A stretch of DNA of 60,955 nt, taken from positions 1 to 60,955 of the forward strand of contig CAZHJU010000019.1 in NCBI GenBank assembly GCA_964533495.1. Reading direction: 5' to 3'. Below the pieces are notes generated by a model. That model did no database searches. It was given only the letters and a program-made list of their open reading frames with translations, and had not been told where the DNA came from. This DNA comes from Ga0077527 sp964533495. GTDB lineage: Bacteria; Pseudomonadota; Gammaproteobacteria; Burkholderiales; SG8-41. The translations under genes were made by a program, and so were the position numbers. Positions within the stretch are counted from its first letter, which is position 1, and each line of letters opens with the position of its first letter. Below are positions 7,575 to 15,499 of this stretch, piece by piece.

Positions 7575-9482
7575 ATGAAAAACAAGAACCTCGAAACCCT
7601 GATGTATTCCGCCGGCGGCATCGTCGCGCTGGCGCTGATCCTGATCGCGGCGAACTTCATTTTCAGCGCCTTCAACGCCCGCGTCGACCTCACCGACGGC
7701 CGCGTCTACACGCTGTCCGACGGCACGCGCTCGATCCTGTCGCGGCTCGAGGCACCGGTGAAAATCCGCCTCTACTACACCCAGGGCAGCACCGCGGTGC
7801 CGCCGGGCCTGAAAACTTTCGCCAGCCGCGTCGAGGACCTGCTGAACGAATACCGGGCCGCCTCCAACGGCAAGGTCGTCATCGAGAAATTCAACCCCGA
7901 GCCGGATTCGGACGCCGAGGAATCGGCGGCGCTCGACAACGTCGAGGGCCAGATGACCAACACCGGCGAGAAGTTCTATCTCGGCCTCGCGGTGTCCTTC
8001 CTCGACCAGAAGTCCTCGATCCCGGTGCTGACGCCGGACCGCGAGCGCCTGCTCGAGTACGACATCACGCGCTCGATCTCGCAGGTGGCGCAGGCCAAGA
8101 AGCCCGTGGTCGGCGTGATGAGCGGCCTGCCGGTGCTCGGCCGTCCGCTGGATCCGTCGAAGAAACAGCAGCCGCTGGAGCCCTGGGTGCTGGCCTCGGA
8201 GCTGAAGCGCATTTTCGACGTGCGTGAAGTGCCGCTGACGGCGACGAAGATCGACGACGACATCAAGGTGCTGCTGGTCATCCATCCGCGCGACGTCCTG
8301 GAGCCCACGGAATACGCGCTCGACCAGTTCGTGCTGCGCGGCGGCAAGCTGATCGCCTTCGTCGACACCTACGCCTATTTCGACCAGCAGCCCGACCTGC
8401 AGAATCCGCTCGGCGGCAACGCGGCGGGGCAGTCGACGCTGTACAACCTGTTCAAGGGCTGGGGCGTCGAGCCCAGCGCCGGCAAGGTCGTCGCCGACCT
8501 GACCTTCGCCAGTGGCGAAGGCCCGCGCCTGCTGCCGACGCTGCTGTCGCTGAACACCGAGGCGCTGAACATGGACGACGTGGTGACCAGCCAGGTCGGC
8601 ACGCTGCTGATTCCCTTCGGCGGCAGCTTCGCGCTGAAACTGCCGGAGCACCTGAAACAGACCACGCTGGTGCACACCTCGAAAAACTCGATGCTGACCG
8701 ATCTCATCGTCGCGACGCTGTCCGGCGAGCCCTCGACCCGCGGCTTCCAGCCTTCGGGCCAGGAAGAGCCGCTGGCGTTCCGCCTGAGCGGCAAGTTCAA
8801 GACCGCCTTCCCCAACGGCAAGCCCGCCGATCCGTTCGCGCGCGGCAAGCCGGTGGACCCGGCGCAGTTCGAGGCCGACCGCAAGGCGCACCTGCGCGAG
8901 GCGGCGGACGAGAACACCGTCGTGATCGTCGGCGACGTCGACATGCTGACCGACGGCGCCGCGGTCGAGATCCAGGAAATCTTCGGCCAGCGGGTGGCGG
9001 TGCCGCGCAACGGCAATCTGGCTTTCGCCCAGGGGCTGGTCGAACAGATGGCCGGCGACAGCGCGCTGATCAACCTGCGCAGCCGGGCGGCCTTCAGCCG
9101 GCCGCTGACGGTGATCAAGCAGATGGAGGCGCGTGCCCAGCAGACCTACCTCGGCAAGATCAAGGCGCTGGAGGACGATCTGAACCAGACCACCGAGAAG
9201 CTGCAGGCGCTGCAGCGCGGCGGCAAATCCGCCGCGGCGACCGGCGGCGCGATCCTGACGCCGGAGCAGCAGGCGGAAATGGAGAATTTCCGCAAGAAAA
9301 CGATCGATACGCGCCGGGAGCTGAAGGACGTGCGCAGGAACCTGCGCGAAGAGACCGAAACGCTGCAGCTGTGGACCAAGGTCATCAACATCGGCCTGGT
9401 GCCGCTGCTGGTGATGGCGCTCGGCATCGCGCTGGCGGTCATCAAGCGCCGCAAGGCCAACGCAAGAGTGCGCGCGTCATGA
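7575..9482 (+). CDS. GldG-like auxiliary protein of the ABC exporter
   Basis: This 635-residue protein matches the uncharacterised ABC-type auxiliary family that includes GldG. It has an N-terminal transmembrane helix (about residues 11-33), a large extracytoplasmic region that starts with VDLTDGRVYTLSDGTRSIL and contains the VKIRLYYTQG strand, a coiled-coil stretch near residues 520-595 (KIKALEDDLNQTTEKLQALQ and later), and a C-terminal helix near residue 605-625 followed by KRRKANARVRAS. The family is thought to form a periplasmic domain on the ABC-2 permease. Start: ATG after a short 7-base gap. The stop overlaps the next start. Confidence 0.88.
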   Translation: MKNKNLETLMYSAGGIVALALILIAANFIFSAFNARVDLTDGRVYTLSDGTRSILSRLEAPVKIRLYYTQGSTAVPPGLKTFASRVEDLLNEYRAASNGKVVIEKFNPEPDSDAEESAALDNVEGQMTNTGEKFYLGLAVSFLDQKSSIPVLTPDRERLLEYDITRSISQVAQAKKPVVGVMSGLPVLGRPLDPSKKQQPLEPWVLASELKRIFDVREVPLTATKIDDDIKVLLVIHPRDVLEPTEYALDQFVLRGGKLIAFVDTYAYFDQQPDLQNPLGGNAAGQSTLYNLFKGWGVEPSAGKVVADLTFASGEGPRLLPTLLSLNTEALNMDDVVTSQVGTLLIPFGGSFALKLPEHLKQTTLVHTSKNSMLTDLIVATLSGEPSTRGFQPSGQEEPLAFRLSGKFKTAFPNGKPADPFARGKPVDPAQFEADRKAHLREAADENTVVIVGDVDMLTDGAAVEIQEIFGQRVAVPRNGNLAFAQGLVEQMAGDSALINLRSRAAFSRPLTVIKQMEARAQQTYLGKIKALEDDLNQTTEKLQALQRGGKSAAATGGAILTPEQQAEMENFRKKTIDTRRELKDVRRNLREETETLQLWTKVINIGLVPLLVMALGIALAVIKRRKANARVRAS

Positions 9483-10588
9483 ACCGTCGACAGTTCCTCT
9501 GGCTGATGCTCGCCGTGCTGGTGCTCGGCGGCGCCGGGCTCGCGATGTTCTGGAAGGATCTCACCGCGTACCGCGACAGCGGCGCCAGCATCGGCGCGGC
9601 GCTGCTGCCGGGGCTGAAGGTCAGCGACGTCACGAAGCTGCGCCTGCAGGATGCGTCGAACGAAGTGACGCTGGAACTGAAGGACAAGGTCTGGCGCGTC
9701 GCGCAGCGCGGCGGCTACCCGGCGGATTTCTCCGAAATCAGCGGCCTGATCCTGAAGCTGCTCGATGCCAAGGTGGTGCAGTCCGAAGCCGTGGGCGCGA
9801 GCCTGCACGGGCGGCTCGACCTGCTGGCGCCGGGCAAGGACGTCAAGGAAGGCTCGGGCACGCTGGTCGAGCTGGGCGACGCCTCCGGCAAGACGCTGGC
9901 GAGTCTGGTGCTCGGCAAGGTGTCGCTGAAGAAGGATCCGCTCAATCCGCTGCCCAATGCGCGCGACGGCGTGCCCGCGGGCCGGCACATCCTGGTTTCG
10001 GGCAGGGGCGACAACGTGGTCGTCGTCTCCGATCCGCTGGAAAAGGCGGTGGCGCGTCCCGGCGCCTGGGTGGCGCGCGATTTCTTCAAGGTCGAACGCA
10101 TCCGCGCGCTGCAGGTTTCGGGCGAACGCGGCAGCTGGAAAATCACCCGCGACGAGGAATGGGGCCAGTGGAAATTCGCGGCGGGCGGCGGCCGGCTCGA
10201 TCCCAGCGCAGCGGTCAGCGCGAACAACGCGCTGGCCGGCCTGTCGTTCAGCGACGTGATCACCGACGACCAGACCGGCGCGAAGGCTGCAGTGACGGTC
10301 ACTGCTGAAACCTTCGACAACCTGACCTACACCATCGGCTTCGCGCCGCAGGCCGACGGCGACTTCGTGCTGCGCTTCAAGGTATCCGGCGAGCCGCCGA
10401 AAACACGCAAGCCGGAGGCGAAGGAAAAACCCGAGGACGCGGAGAAGCTCGACAAGGAATTCGCCGAGAACCGGCAGCGGCTGGAAGCGAGGGTCATGCT
10501 GGAGCAGGCGCGTTCGCAGTGGGCTTACGTGGTGCCGGCCAAACAACTGGCGCCGCTGCTTGCCGGCCGCGAACAGCTCGGCCGTTAG
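9479..10588 (+). CDS. DUF4340 membrane-anchored periplasmic protein
   Basis: The 369-residue protein has one N-terminal membrane helix (FLWLMLAVLVLGGAGLAMFW) and a long periplasmic part of the DUF4340 type, with the repeated pattern of short beta hairpins and the segment KVWRVAQRGGYPADFSEISG near residue 70. A charged stretch at about residue 303-335 (KPEAKEKPEDAEKL and after) may be a linker or coiled coil. DUF4340 proteins occur almost always behind GldG-like ABC components, as here, and are presumed to be part of the same envelope machine. It overlaps the GldG-like gene by 4 bases and ends the operon. Confidence 0.88.
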   Translation: MNRRQFLWLMLAVLVLGGAGLAMFWKDLTAYRDSGASIGAALLPGLKVSDVTKLRLQDASNEVTLELKDKVWRVAQRGGYPADFSEISGLILKLLDAKVVQSEAVGASLHGRLDLLAPGKDVKEGSGTLVELGDASGKTLASLVLGKVSLKKDPLNPLPNARDGVPAGRHILVSGRGDNVVVVSDPLEKAVARPGAWVARDFFKVERIRALQVSGERGSWKITRDEEWGQWKFAAGGGRLDPSAAVSANNALAGLSFSDVITDDQTGAKAAVTVTAETFDNLTYTIGFAPQADGDFVLRFKVSGEPPKTRKPEAKEKPEDAEKLDKEFAENRQRLEARVMLEQARSQWAYVVPAKQLAPLLAGREQLGR

Positions 10589-10659
10589 GTCCGGCGCTTG
10601 CGCGACGCGGCTGCTGCGCGGTGGAACGGGGCACCGGGCGGGCTTCTCCGGATGCGATA

Positions 10660-10693
10660 TTATAAGTACTTGATTTTATTGATAATTTTGTAA
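10660..10693 (+). repeat. AT-rich intergenic element, copy 2
   Basis: TTATAAGTACTTGATTTTAT followed by TGATAATTTTGTAA; matches the shared core with one change (TAAGTACTTG). It stands between the DUF4340 gene and the small lipoprotein gene and could supply or replace promoter sequence for the latter. Confidence 0.75.
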
Positions 10694-10704
10694 AAAGGCG
10701 AGCG

Positions 10705-10713
10705 TTATATACT
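10705..10713 (+). promoter_or_regulatory. Possible -10 region directly before the lipoprotein start
   Basis: TTATATACT contains two -10-like hexamers ending 6-9 bases before the ATG at 10720, and no Shine-Dalgarno sequence is present. Transcription from here would begin close to or at the start codon, giving a leaderless mRNA. Confidence 0.35.
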
Positions 10714-10719
10714 GCACAC

Positions 10720-11112
10720 ATGTTTCGCCTCGCCCTGATTGCCCTGCTGTTCCTGCTGCACGGTTGTGCGGTGACGCTGCATGGCCAGCAGACGACGGGC
10801 GGCGGCCAGTCGGCGACAACGACGGGCAGCAGCGTGCAGGGCGGCGCCCGCATCGGCAACGCGCGTGTCGGCGGCTCCTTCGGCGCGCCGCCGCCGGCGA
10901 ACGCCGCAGGCGGGCAGGTCAGCTTCTCGCGCGGGACATCGGCGGTGCTGGTGCTCGGCGTGCTGATTGCCGGCGCGGTCGACGAAATCGGCGCCTGGTT
11001 CCGCTCCCCCGCGGCGGCGCGGGCGGAACGCCTGTCCGGGGAGCCGATTTCGCAAACCTGCTCGTGTTACGGCTGGCGTCCCGAGGCGCCGCCGGCGCAG
11101 GCGTCGCAGTGA
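10720..11112 (+). CDS. Small lipoprotein, unrecognised
   Basis: I do not recognise a family. The 130-residue product begins with a lipoprotein signal (MFRLALIALLFLLHGC), with the acylated Cys at residue 16, so it should be anchored in the envelope. A Gly/Thr/Ser-rich region follows (residues 22-60), then a hydrophobic stretch TSAVLVLGVLIAGAV near residue 73-87. The C-terminus has a QTCSCYGWRP motif with two cysteines. It is the first gene of a likely three-gene unit with the DUF3460-like protein and a Bug receptor. Confidence 0.7.
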   Translation: MFRLALIALLFLLHGCAVTLHGQQTTGGGQSATTTGSSVQGGARIGNARVGGSFGAPPPANAAGGQVSFSRGTSAVLVLGVLIAGAVDEIGAWFRSPAAARAERLSGEPISQTCSCYGWRPEAPPAQASQ

Positions 11113-11152
11113 GTGCCGAACGTTTTTTCATCCCAACCGACCGGGCCAGTCC

Positions 11153-11356
11153 ATGAGCAACCAGAAAGACCTGCAGTCGCCGCTGCCTTCCCCCGTGTTT
11201 CCGCAGCAGAAACAGTGGGAGCCCAGGAAGCGTGAAGGCATATACGAATCCGATGCGACGGCGCTGATCCGCCGCCTGCTCGAAGAAGACACCATACGTG
11301 AAGACCAGCGCCGCGCATGGGAGCGCTGGCGCAATGACCCGGAGGCCCTGAAATGA
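11153..11356 (+). CDS. Small DUF3460-like protein
   Basis: A 67-residue soluble protein with no signal or membrane segment. The C-terminal half (YESDATALIRRLLEE, then DQRRAWERWRNDP) resembles the short DUF3460 family common in betaproteobacteria, whose function is unknown; the match is by eye. No strong ribosome-binding site precedes the ATG at 11153. Its stop overlaps the start of the Bug receptor gene (ATGA), so the two are probably translated together. Confidence 0.65.
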   Translation: MSNQKDLQSPLPSPVFPQQKQWEPRKREGIYESDATALIRRLLEEDTIREDQRRAWERWRNDPEALK

Positions 11357-12324
11357 AAATGACCATGACCCGCAACCTGATCCTTGGCGCGGCACTGCTG
11401 GGCGCGACCGCCGTGGCCGCCGCGCAGGACTACCCGCAGCGCCCGGTACGTTTCGTCGTGCCCTACGCGCCCGGCGGCAGCACCGACACGCTGGCCCGCT
11501 CCATGGGCAACAAAATGTCGGAACTGCTCGGCCAGCAGGTGGTGGTCGACAACCGCCCCGGCGCCAACGGCGACATCGGCATGACCATCGTCGCCCGGGC
11601 GCCGGCCGACGGCTACAGCATCGTGCTCGGCTACATCGCCAACCTCGGCATCGGGCCCAGCCTCTACGAGAAGATGCCCTACGACCCGGTCAAGGACTTC
11701 GCGTCGATCACCCAGGTCGCCGGCGCTTCGAACATCTTCGTGATCCATCCCTCGCTGCCGGCGAAAAACTTCAAGGAGTTCATCGCCTACACCAAGGCCA
11801 ACCCGAAAAAGGTGAGTTTCGCCTCCGCCGGCGTTGCCAGCGTCGGCCACCTCACCGGCGAGCTGCTGAACGAGATGGCCGGCATCGACATGCAGCACAT
11901 CCCGTACAAGGGCAGCGGCCAGGCGATCACCGACCTCGTCGGCGGCCATATCAAGGCGATGATCAGCGGCATGGCCTCGACGCTGCCGCACGTGCGTTCA
12001 GGCAAGCTGGTCGGCATCGTCACCACCGGCCTGAAGCGCACGCCGGCGACGCCCGACATTCCGACCATCGCCGAAACCTACCCCGGTTTCGAGTCGAGCT
12101 CCTGGTTCGGCGTGCTGGCGCCGGCGGGCACGCCGAAGCCGATCATCACGCGCCTCAACGCCGACATCCACAAGTCGCTGCAGGACCCGGCGGTGGCCAA
12201 ACGCCTGGCCGGCGTCGGCTTCGAGATCACCTACGGCACGCCGGAACAGTTCACCGCCTACATCCAGTCGGAAATCAAGAAATGGGCGAAGGTGGTGAAG
12301 GCTTCGGGGGCGAAACCCGATTGA
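11353..12324 (+). CDS. Bug-family tricarboxylate-type solute receptor
   Basis: This is a periplasmic binding protein of the Bug/TctC family, which captures carboxylates or small aromatic acids. It has 323 residues and a signal peptide cleaved after the AAA in the segment TAVAAAQDYPQRPVRF. The family motifs follow: VPYAPGGSTDTLAR near the N-terminus, VVDNRPGANG, and AEVAAT-type segment VARAPADGYS. No tctA or tctB membrane genes are in the window, so like most Bug proteins it may be an orphan or serve another carrier. A terminator follows the gene. Confidence 0.92.
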   Translation: MKMTMTRNLILGAALLGATAVAAAQDYPQRPVRFVVPYAPGGSTDTLARSMGNKMSELLGQQVVVDNRPGANGDIGMTIVARAPADGYSIVLGYIANLGIGPSLYEKMPYDPVKDFASITQVAGASNIFVIHPSLPAKNFKEFIAYTKANPKKVSFASAGVASVGHLTGELLNEMAGIDMQHIPYKGSGQAITDLVGGHIKAMISGMASTLPHVRSGKLVGIVTTGLKRTPATPDIPTIAETYPGFESSSWFGVLAPAGTPKPIITRLNADIHKSLQDPAVAKRLAGVGFEITYGTPEQFTAYIQSEIKKWAKVVKASGAKPD

Positions 12325-12355
12325 CGGCTTGACCACCGGCGATTACAAAACCAAC

Positions 12356-12384
12356 AAGACCCCGCGGAAGCGGGGTTTTGTTTT
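12356..12384 (+). terminator. Intrinsic terminator after the Bug gene
   Basis: CCCCGC (12360-12365), loop GGAA, GCGGGG (12370-12375), extended by A-T pairs and followed by TTTTGTTTTT. A good rho-independent terminator for the lipoprotein-Bug unit. Confidence 0.88.
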
Positions 12385-12427
12385 TCTTGGCCATCAAGTT
12401 TTCAAAGTTAATAAAACAATGCCCGTC

Positions 12428-12447
12428 ATTCCGGCGCAAGCCGGAAT
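12428..12447. repeat. dRS3-like palindrome, second copy
   Basis: Identical to the 20-mer at 4479-4498 and likewise placed just before a copy of the larger structured repeat, which suggests the two travel or act as one composite element. Confidence 0.8.
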
Positions 12448-12475
12448 CCAGGGGTTCTTTGCCGCGCGCTGGTGC

Positions 12476-12711
12476 TTCAACTTCGCCGGGGGCAGCCCGA
12501 CAGCTGGTGACTTTCTTTTGCTTGCCCAAAAGAAAATCATCAAAGAAAAGGGCGCCCTGGTTCGCCGGCCCTGCGGGCTCCCCTGCGCTGCTCGTCCCGC
12601 CGGGCGGCTGCGGAACTCGCCCTCGCAAACTGCGCGAGGGCTCAGACAGTCCTCGCCGACCCCTCCCGGCGTGACTGCGCTGCTCGGCGGCTCACAAGGT
12701 GGGCTCTGTGG
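12476..12711. repeat. Structured intergenic repeat, copy B
   Basis: Shares with copy A the opening CAACTTCGCCGGGGGCAGCC, the ACTTTCTTTTG / CAAAAGAAA hairpin arms (slightly mismatched here), the block GGCCCTGCGGGCTCCCCTGC (TTCGGGCTTCC in copy A), the hairpin GCCCTCGC / GCGAGGGC with a longer loop, and the end CGGCGGCTCACAAGG. Loop lengths differ while stems are kept, which suggests the fold matters. Confidence 0.8.
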
Positions 12712-12813
12712 TTGGTGGATGGCGGGGATACTGTTAACAGAATTCGGCTATCCTGTTGCTTTGTTGTCCAACGATGTTTTTCGTGGTTTTTGGCAGAATT
12801 AAAACTGCGGGGA

Positions 12814-13476
12814 ATGCCCGAAACTATGGAATTTCATCGTGTTGTGCTTCGCCGCGTCGGAGCGGTGCTGATCGCGATCGGACTTGCCGACGTCGCGTTC
12901 ATGGTCTATTGCATCACGAATGATTTGAATTATTCATCAAGCTTTAACGTTTTTTCCATAATTGCCGGGTTGTTCCTTTGGTTTGGGCATCTTGGTGCTG
13001 CTCGACTCATAACATCGGCTGCGGCGTTCTTTTTCTCGACATTCCTTGTTGGCTCGGTGATATTTTTTATCTTCATGGAGCCATTTGGCCTGCGAGTACT
13101 GACGTTTAGACAAGATCCAATCAGGAGCCTATTCTCATTGCTACTTGTTGTAACTGTAATCAGTTTGATGTACTGGATCTATCGACAACTTCGGACAGAG
13201 TCTGTGTTGAAGGCCAGAAAGGCTGTTGGCCAGTCGGTTGCTCGTCCAAAAGTGGCCTTCATCATCGGCCCGGTGATTCCTCTCTTGCTTGTGGGGGTCA
13301 TGATGACCTTTCGTTACAGCGAGACCGGTATTAACGCCATTCGATTGGCGAAAGCACAAGTCGGGGAGGGTTATGAGTTTCACCTGCAATCTTTTAGTTT
13401 TAGCACCTCAGGCGGACACGCAACGGTGATTGCCTATAACGAATTGGAAGCCAAAACAGTCGCGGTCAGATGGTGA
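12814..13476 (+). CDS. Low-GC polytopic membrane protein, unrecognised
   Basis: I do not recognise a family. From the ATG at 12814 the protein has 220 residues; an earlier GTG or ATG is possible, but GCGGGGA lies just before this start. There are four or five hydrophobic helices (residues about 15-33, 43-60, 66-87, 105-122 and 150-168) and a hydrophilic C-terminal part with a likely beta-rich tail (SFSTSGGHATVIAY). The gene is visibly poorer in G and C than its surroundings and uses AT-ending codons freely. It is bracketed by copies B and C of the structured repeat, so it looks like an inserted single-gene cassette. Confidence 0.65.
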   Translation: MPETMEFHRVVLRRVGAVLIAIGLADVAFMVYCITNDLNYSSSFNVFSIIAGLFLWFGHLGAARLITSAAAFFFSTFLVGSVIFFIFMEPFGLRVLTFRQDPIRSLFSLLLVVTVISLMYWIYRQLRTESVLKARKAVGQSVARPKVAFIIGPVIPLLLVGVMMTFRYSETGINAIRLAKAQVGEGYEFHLQSFSFSTSGGHATVIAYNELEAKTVAVRW

Positions 13477-13485
13477 GTTGTTTGA

Positions 13486-13558
13486 GGCACAATCCCCCTA
13501 GGGTCAGCCGCGGCCCGGCGATGTCGGTCCCGCGCCCGCGAGCAGCGCGCCGAAGCGT
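13486..13558 (-). pseudogene. Relic of an MFS transporter gene
   Basis: This stretch closely matches bases 14264-14337 inside the neighbouring MFS gene on the same strand. The shared words include CACAATCCCCC, GTCAGCCGCGG and GAGCAGCGCGCCGAAG. Read on the minus strand it gives DIAGPRLTLGGLC, against DVAGPRLTLTLGGLC in the intact gene. It has lost both ends and a few bases and runs straight into copy C of the structured repeat, so it is a decayed partial duplicate. Confidence 0.75.
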
Positions 13559-13651
13559 GGCCAAAAGAAAGTAGCCAAGAAAACCGCCTCGATTCGCCGG
13601 TCCTGCGGGATTCCCTGCGTCGCTTGCCAACTCACAAGGGGTGACTCTGTG
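13559..13651. repeat. Structured intergenic repeat, copy C (shortened)
   Basis: Begins GGCCAAAAGAAAGTAGCCAA, the right arm of the first hairpin, and ends CAACTCACAAGGGGTGACTC, so the left third and the second hairpin block are missing. Its left edge is fused to the MFS relic. The sequence after it, ATTTCGGCTATTCTGGG, resembles the AATTCGGCTATCCTGTT found 43 bases after copy B. Confidence 0.7.
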
Positions 13652-13732
13652 GATTTGCGCCGACACGGATCACTCGAACGGATTTCGGCTATTCTGGGCG
13701 CCACGAATCACCGGTTGGCGGGAAGGAACCCT

Positions 13733-14131
13733 ATGAAAGGCAGTTGCCTGTGTGGTGCTGTGGAGTACGAAATTGATCAGCTCGACATGCCGATCGGGCA
13801 CTGCCATTGCCGCACATGTCGAAAGGCGCATGCGGCAGCTTACGCATCGACCGCCGGCGTTATGCGCGGGCACTTCCGATGGGTCAAGGGAAAAGAACGC
13901 CTCGGTTCTTTCGAGTCATCGCCTGGAAAATTCAGGCATTTCTGCTCCGTTTGCGGCTCGCATCTGGTCGCGGAACGCCATGATCAGCCGCATGTCATTC
14001 TTCGTGTCGCTACGCTCGACGATGACCCGGGTGCAAGGCCAACAGCGCATATCTGGCGTTCCCAGGATGCGCCCTGGCTGCAAGACGGCAATGATGTGGT
14101 CTCGTATCAGGAGTGGCCGGCCGGAAGATGA
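13733..14131 (+). CDS. GFA/CENP-V family zinc protein
   Basis: The 132-residue protein belongs to the GFA (glutathione-dependent formaldehyde-activating, CENP-V) fold. Zinc-binding cysteines are visible as CLCGAVEYE (residues 5-13), CHCRTCRKAHAAAYA (24 onward) and the later HFCSVCGSHL. The length is normal for the family. Few members have proven activity; some bind glutathione adducts. A GGAAGG sequence precedes the ATG. It follows copy C of the structured repeat and is convergent with the MFS gene. Confidence 0.88.
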   Translation: MKGSCLCGAVEYEIDQLDMPIGHCHCRTCRKAHAAAYASTAGVMRGHFRWVKGKERLGSFESSPGKFRHFCSVCGSHLVAERHDQPHVILRVATLDDDPGARPTAHIWRSQDAPWLQDGNDVVSYQEWPAGR

Positions 14132-14168
14132 GGATCACCGTGAGCATTGATTTTGACCCCGTGCTCTA

Positions 14169-15416
14169 CTACCGCGCGATCCCCAGCTTCTCGTAAATCG
14201 GCCGCACCCCGGCGCGGATCGCATGGCGGCGCCGCATCAGTACCAGCGCCGCCGCCACGCAACACAATCCCCCCAACGTCAGCGTCAGCCGCGGTCCGGC
14301 CACGTCGGCCACCGCGCCGGCGAGCAGCGCGCCGAAGGGCATGATGCCGAGGAAGGACGCGGTGTAGAGGCTCATGACCCGCCCGCGCTTGTCGTCGTCG
14401 ACGATGGTCTGCAGGATGGTGTTGACCGAGACCGAGGTCACCAGGATGCCGAAGCCGGCCACCGCCAGCAGCGGCAGCGCGAACCACACCGAGGGGGCGT
14501 TGGCGAACAGCGCCAGCGCCGTGCCCGCGGCCAGCACCGCGCCGATGATCAGCCGGATCAGGCCGCGCGCGTTCCTGCGCGAGGCGAGGTAGAGCGTGCC
14601 GCAGATGGCGCCGCCGCCGGAGGCGCTCATCAGGAATCCCATCAGGTCGGCATCGCCGCGGAACACCTCGCGCACCATCACCGGCATCAGCGTCGAATAG
14701 GGCGTGGCGAGCAGCGCCACCACGGCCAGCGTCAGCAGCAACGCGCGGATCGGCAGCAGGTTCCAGGCGTAGGCGAAACCCTCGCGCAGCCCGGCCAGCA
14801 GCGGCTGCTTCGACGGCGCGCGTGGCTGCGGGTGCACGCGGATCATCAGGAAGGAGGCGACGACGGCGATGTAGGTCAGCGCGTTGATCAGGAAGCAGTG
14901 CGCCTCCGAGAGCACGCCGATCAGCACGCCGGCGAGCGCCGGTCCGACCATGCGGCCGCTGTTGGCCATCAGCGAGGTCAGCGCGATGGCATTGGGCAGG
15001 TCCTCCTTGCCGTCGACCAGCTCCAGCAGGTAGGCGTGGCGGATTGGCAGCTCGATCGCGACCAGGATGCCCATCAGCATTGCCAGCGTGATGATGTGCC
15101 AGGGCGCGATGATGCCGGCGAGCGCGAGGCCGGCCAGCGTCGCCGCCTGCAGCAGTTCGAGGATCTGCGTCGCGAACATCGTGCGGTGCAGGTTGCAGCG
15201 GTCGGCCCACCAGCCGGCGACCGGCGACAGCAGCAGGATCGGCAGGCTGCTCGCGAATGCCAGCAGGCCGAGCAGGGTGGCCGATTCCGTGAGCCGGTAG
15301 AGCAGCCAGCTCTGGGCCACCATCTGGATCCAGTAACCGATCAGGGCGAAGATCTGGCCCGCGAGGAACAGCCGGAAGTTGCGATGGCGCAGAGCGCGCA
15401 GGGCGGGCAGGGGCAT
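14169..15416 (-). CDS. MFS transporter (EntS/MFS-3 type)
   Basis: A 415-residue inner-membrane carrier with about twelve helices, of the MFS subgroup that includes the enterobactin exporter EntS. The N-terminus LRHRNFRLFLAGQIFALIGYW and the loop AGWWADRCNLHRTM (family D-R motif) are typical. Most members export siderophores, drugs or other metabolites; the substrate here is unknown. A partial decayed copy of its 3' region lies at 13486-13558. Divergent from the next MFS gene, with 83 bases between starts. Confidence 0.88.
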   Translation of the reverse strand: MPLPALRALRHRNFRLFLAGQIFALIGYWIQMVAQSWLLYRLTESATLLGLLAFASSLPILLLSPVAGWWADRCNLHRTMFATQILELLQAATLAGLALAGIIAPWHIITLAMLMGILVAIELPIRHAYLLELVDGKEDLPNAIALTSLMANSGRMVGPALAGVLIGVLSEAHCFLINALTYIAVVASFLMIRVHPQPRAPSKQPLLAGLREGFAYAWNLLPIRALLLTLAVVALLATPYSTLMPVMVREVFRGDADLMGFLMSASGGGAICGTLYLASRRNARGLIRLIIGAVLAAGTALALFANAPSVWFALPLLAVAGFGILVTSVSVNTILQTIVDDDKRGRVMSLYTASFLGIMPFGALLAGAVADVAGPRLTLTLGGLCCVAAALVLMRRRHAIRAGVRPIYEKLGIAR

Positions 15417-15499
15417 GGCTTGCGGATAAAGGAACGCATTCTACTGGATGGACTTGGTGCCGGGCGCCGTGCCGCGCTGCGGTAAAATGGCACTCTTCC

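Noticed and set aside
14223..15485. 420-codon plus-strand frame opposite the MFS gene
   Set aside because: Composition is dominated by Gln, Arg, His and Gly from reverse reading of membrane-protein codons; the MFS frame on the other strand has clear motifs.
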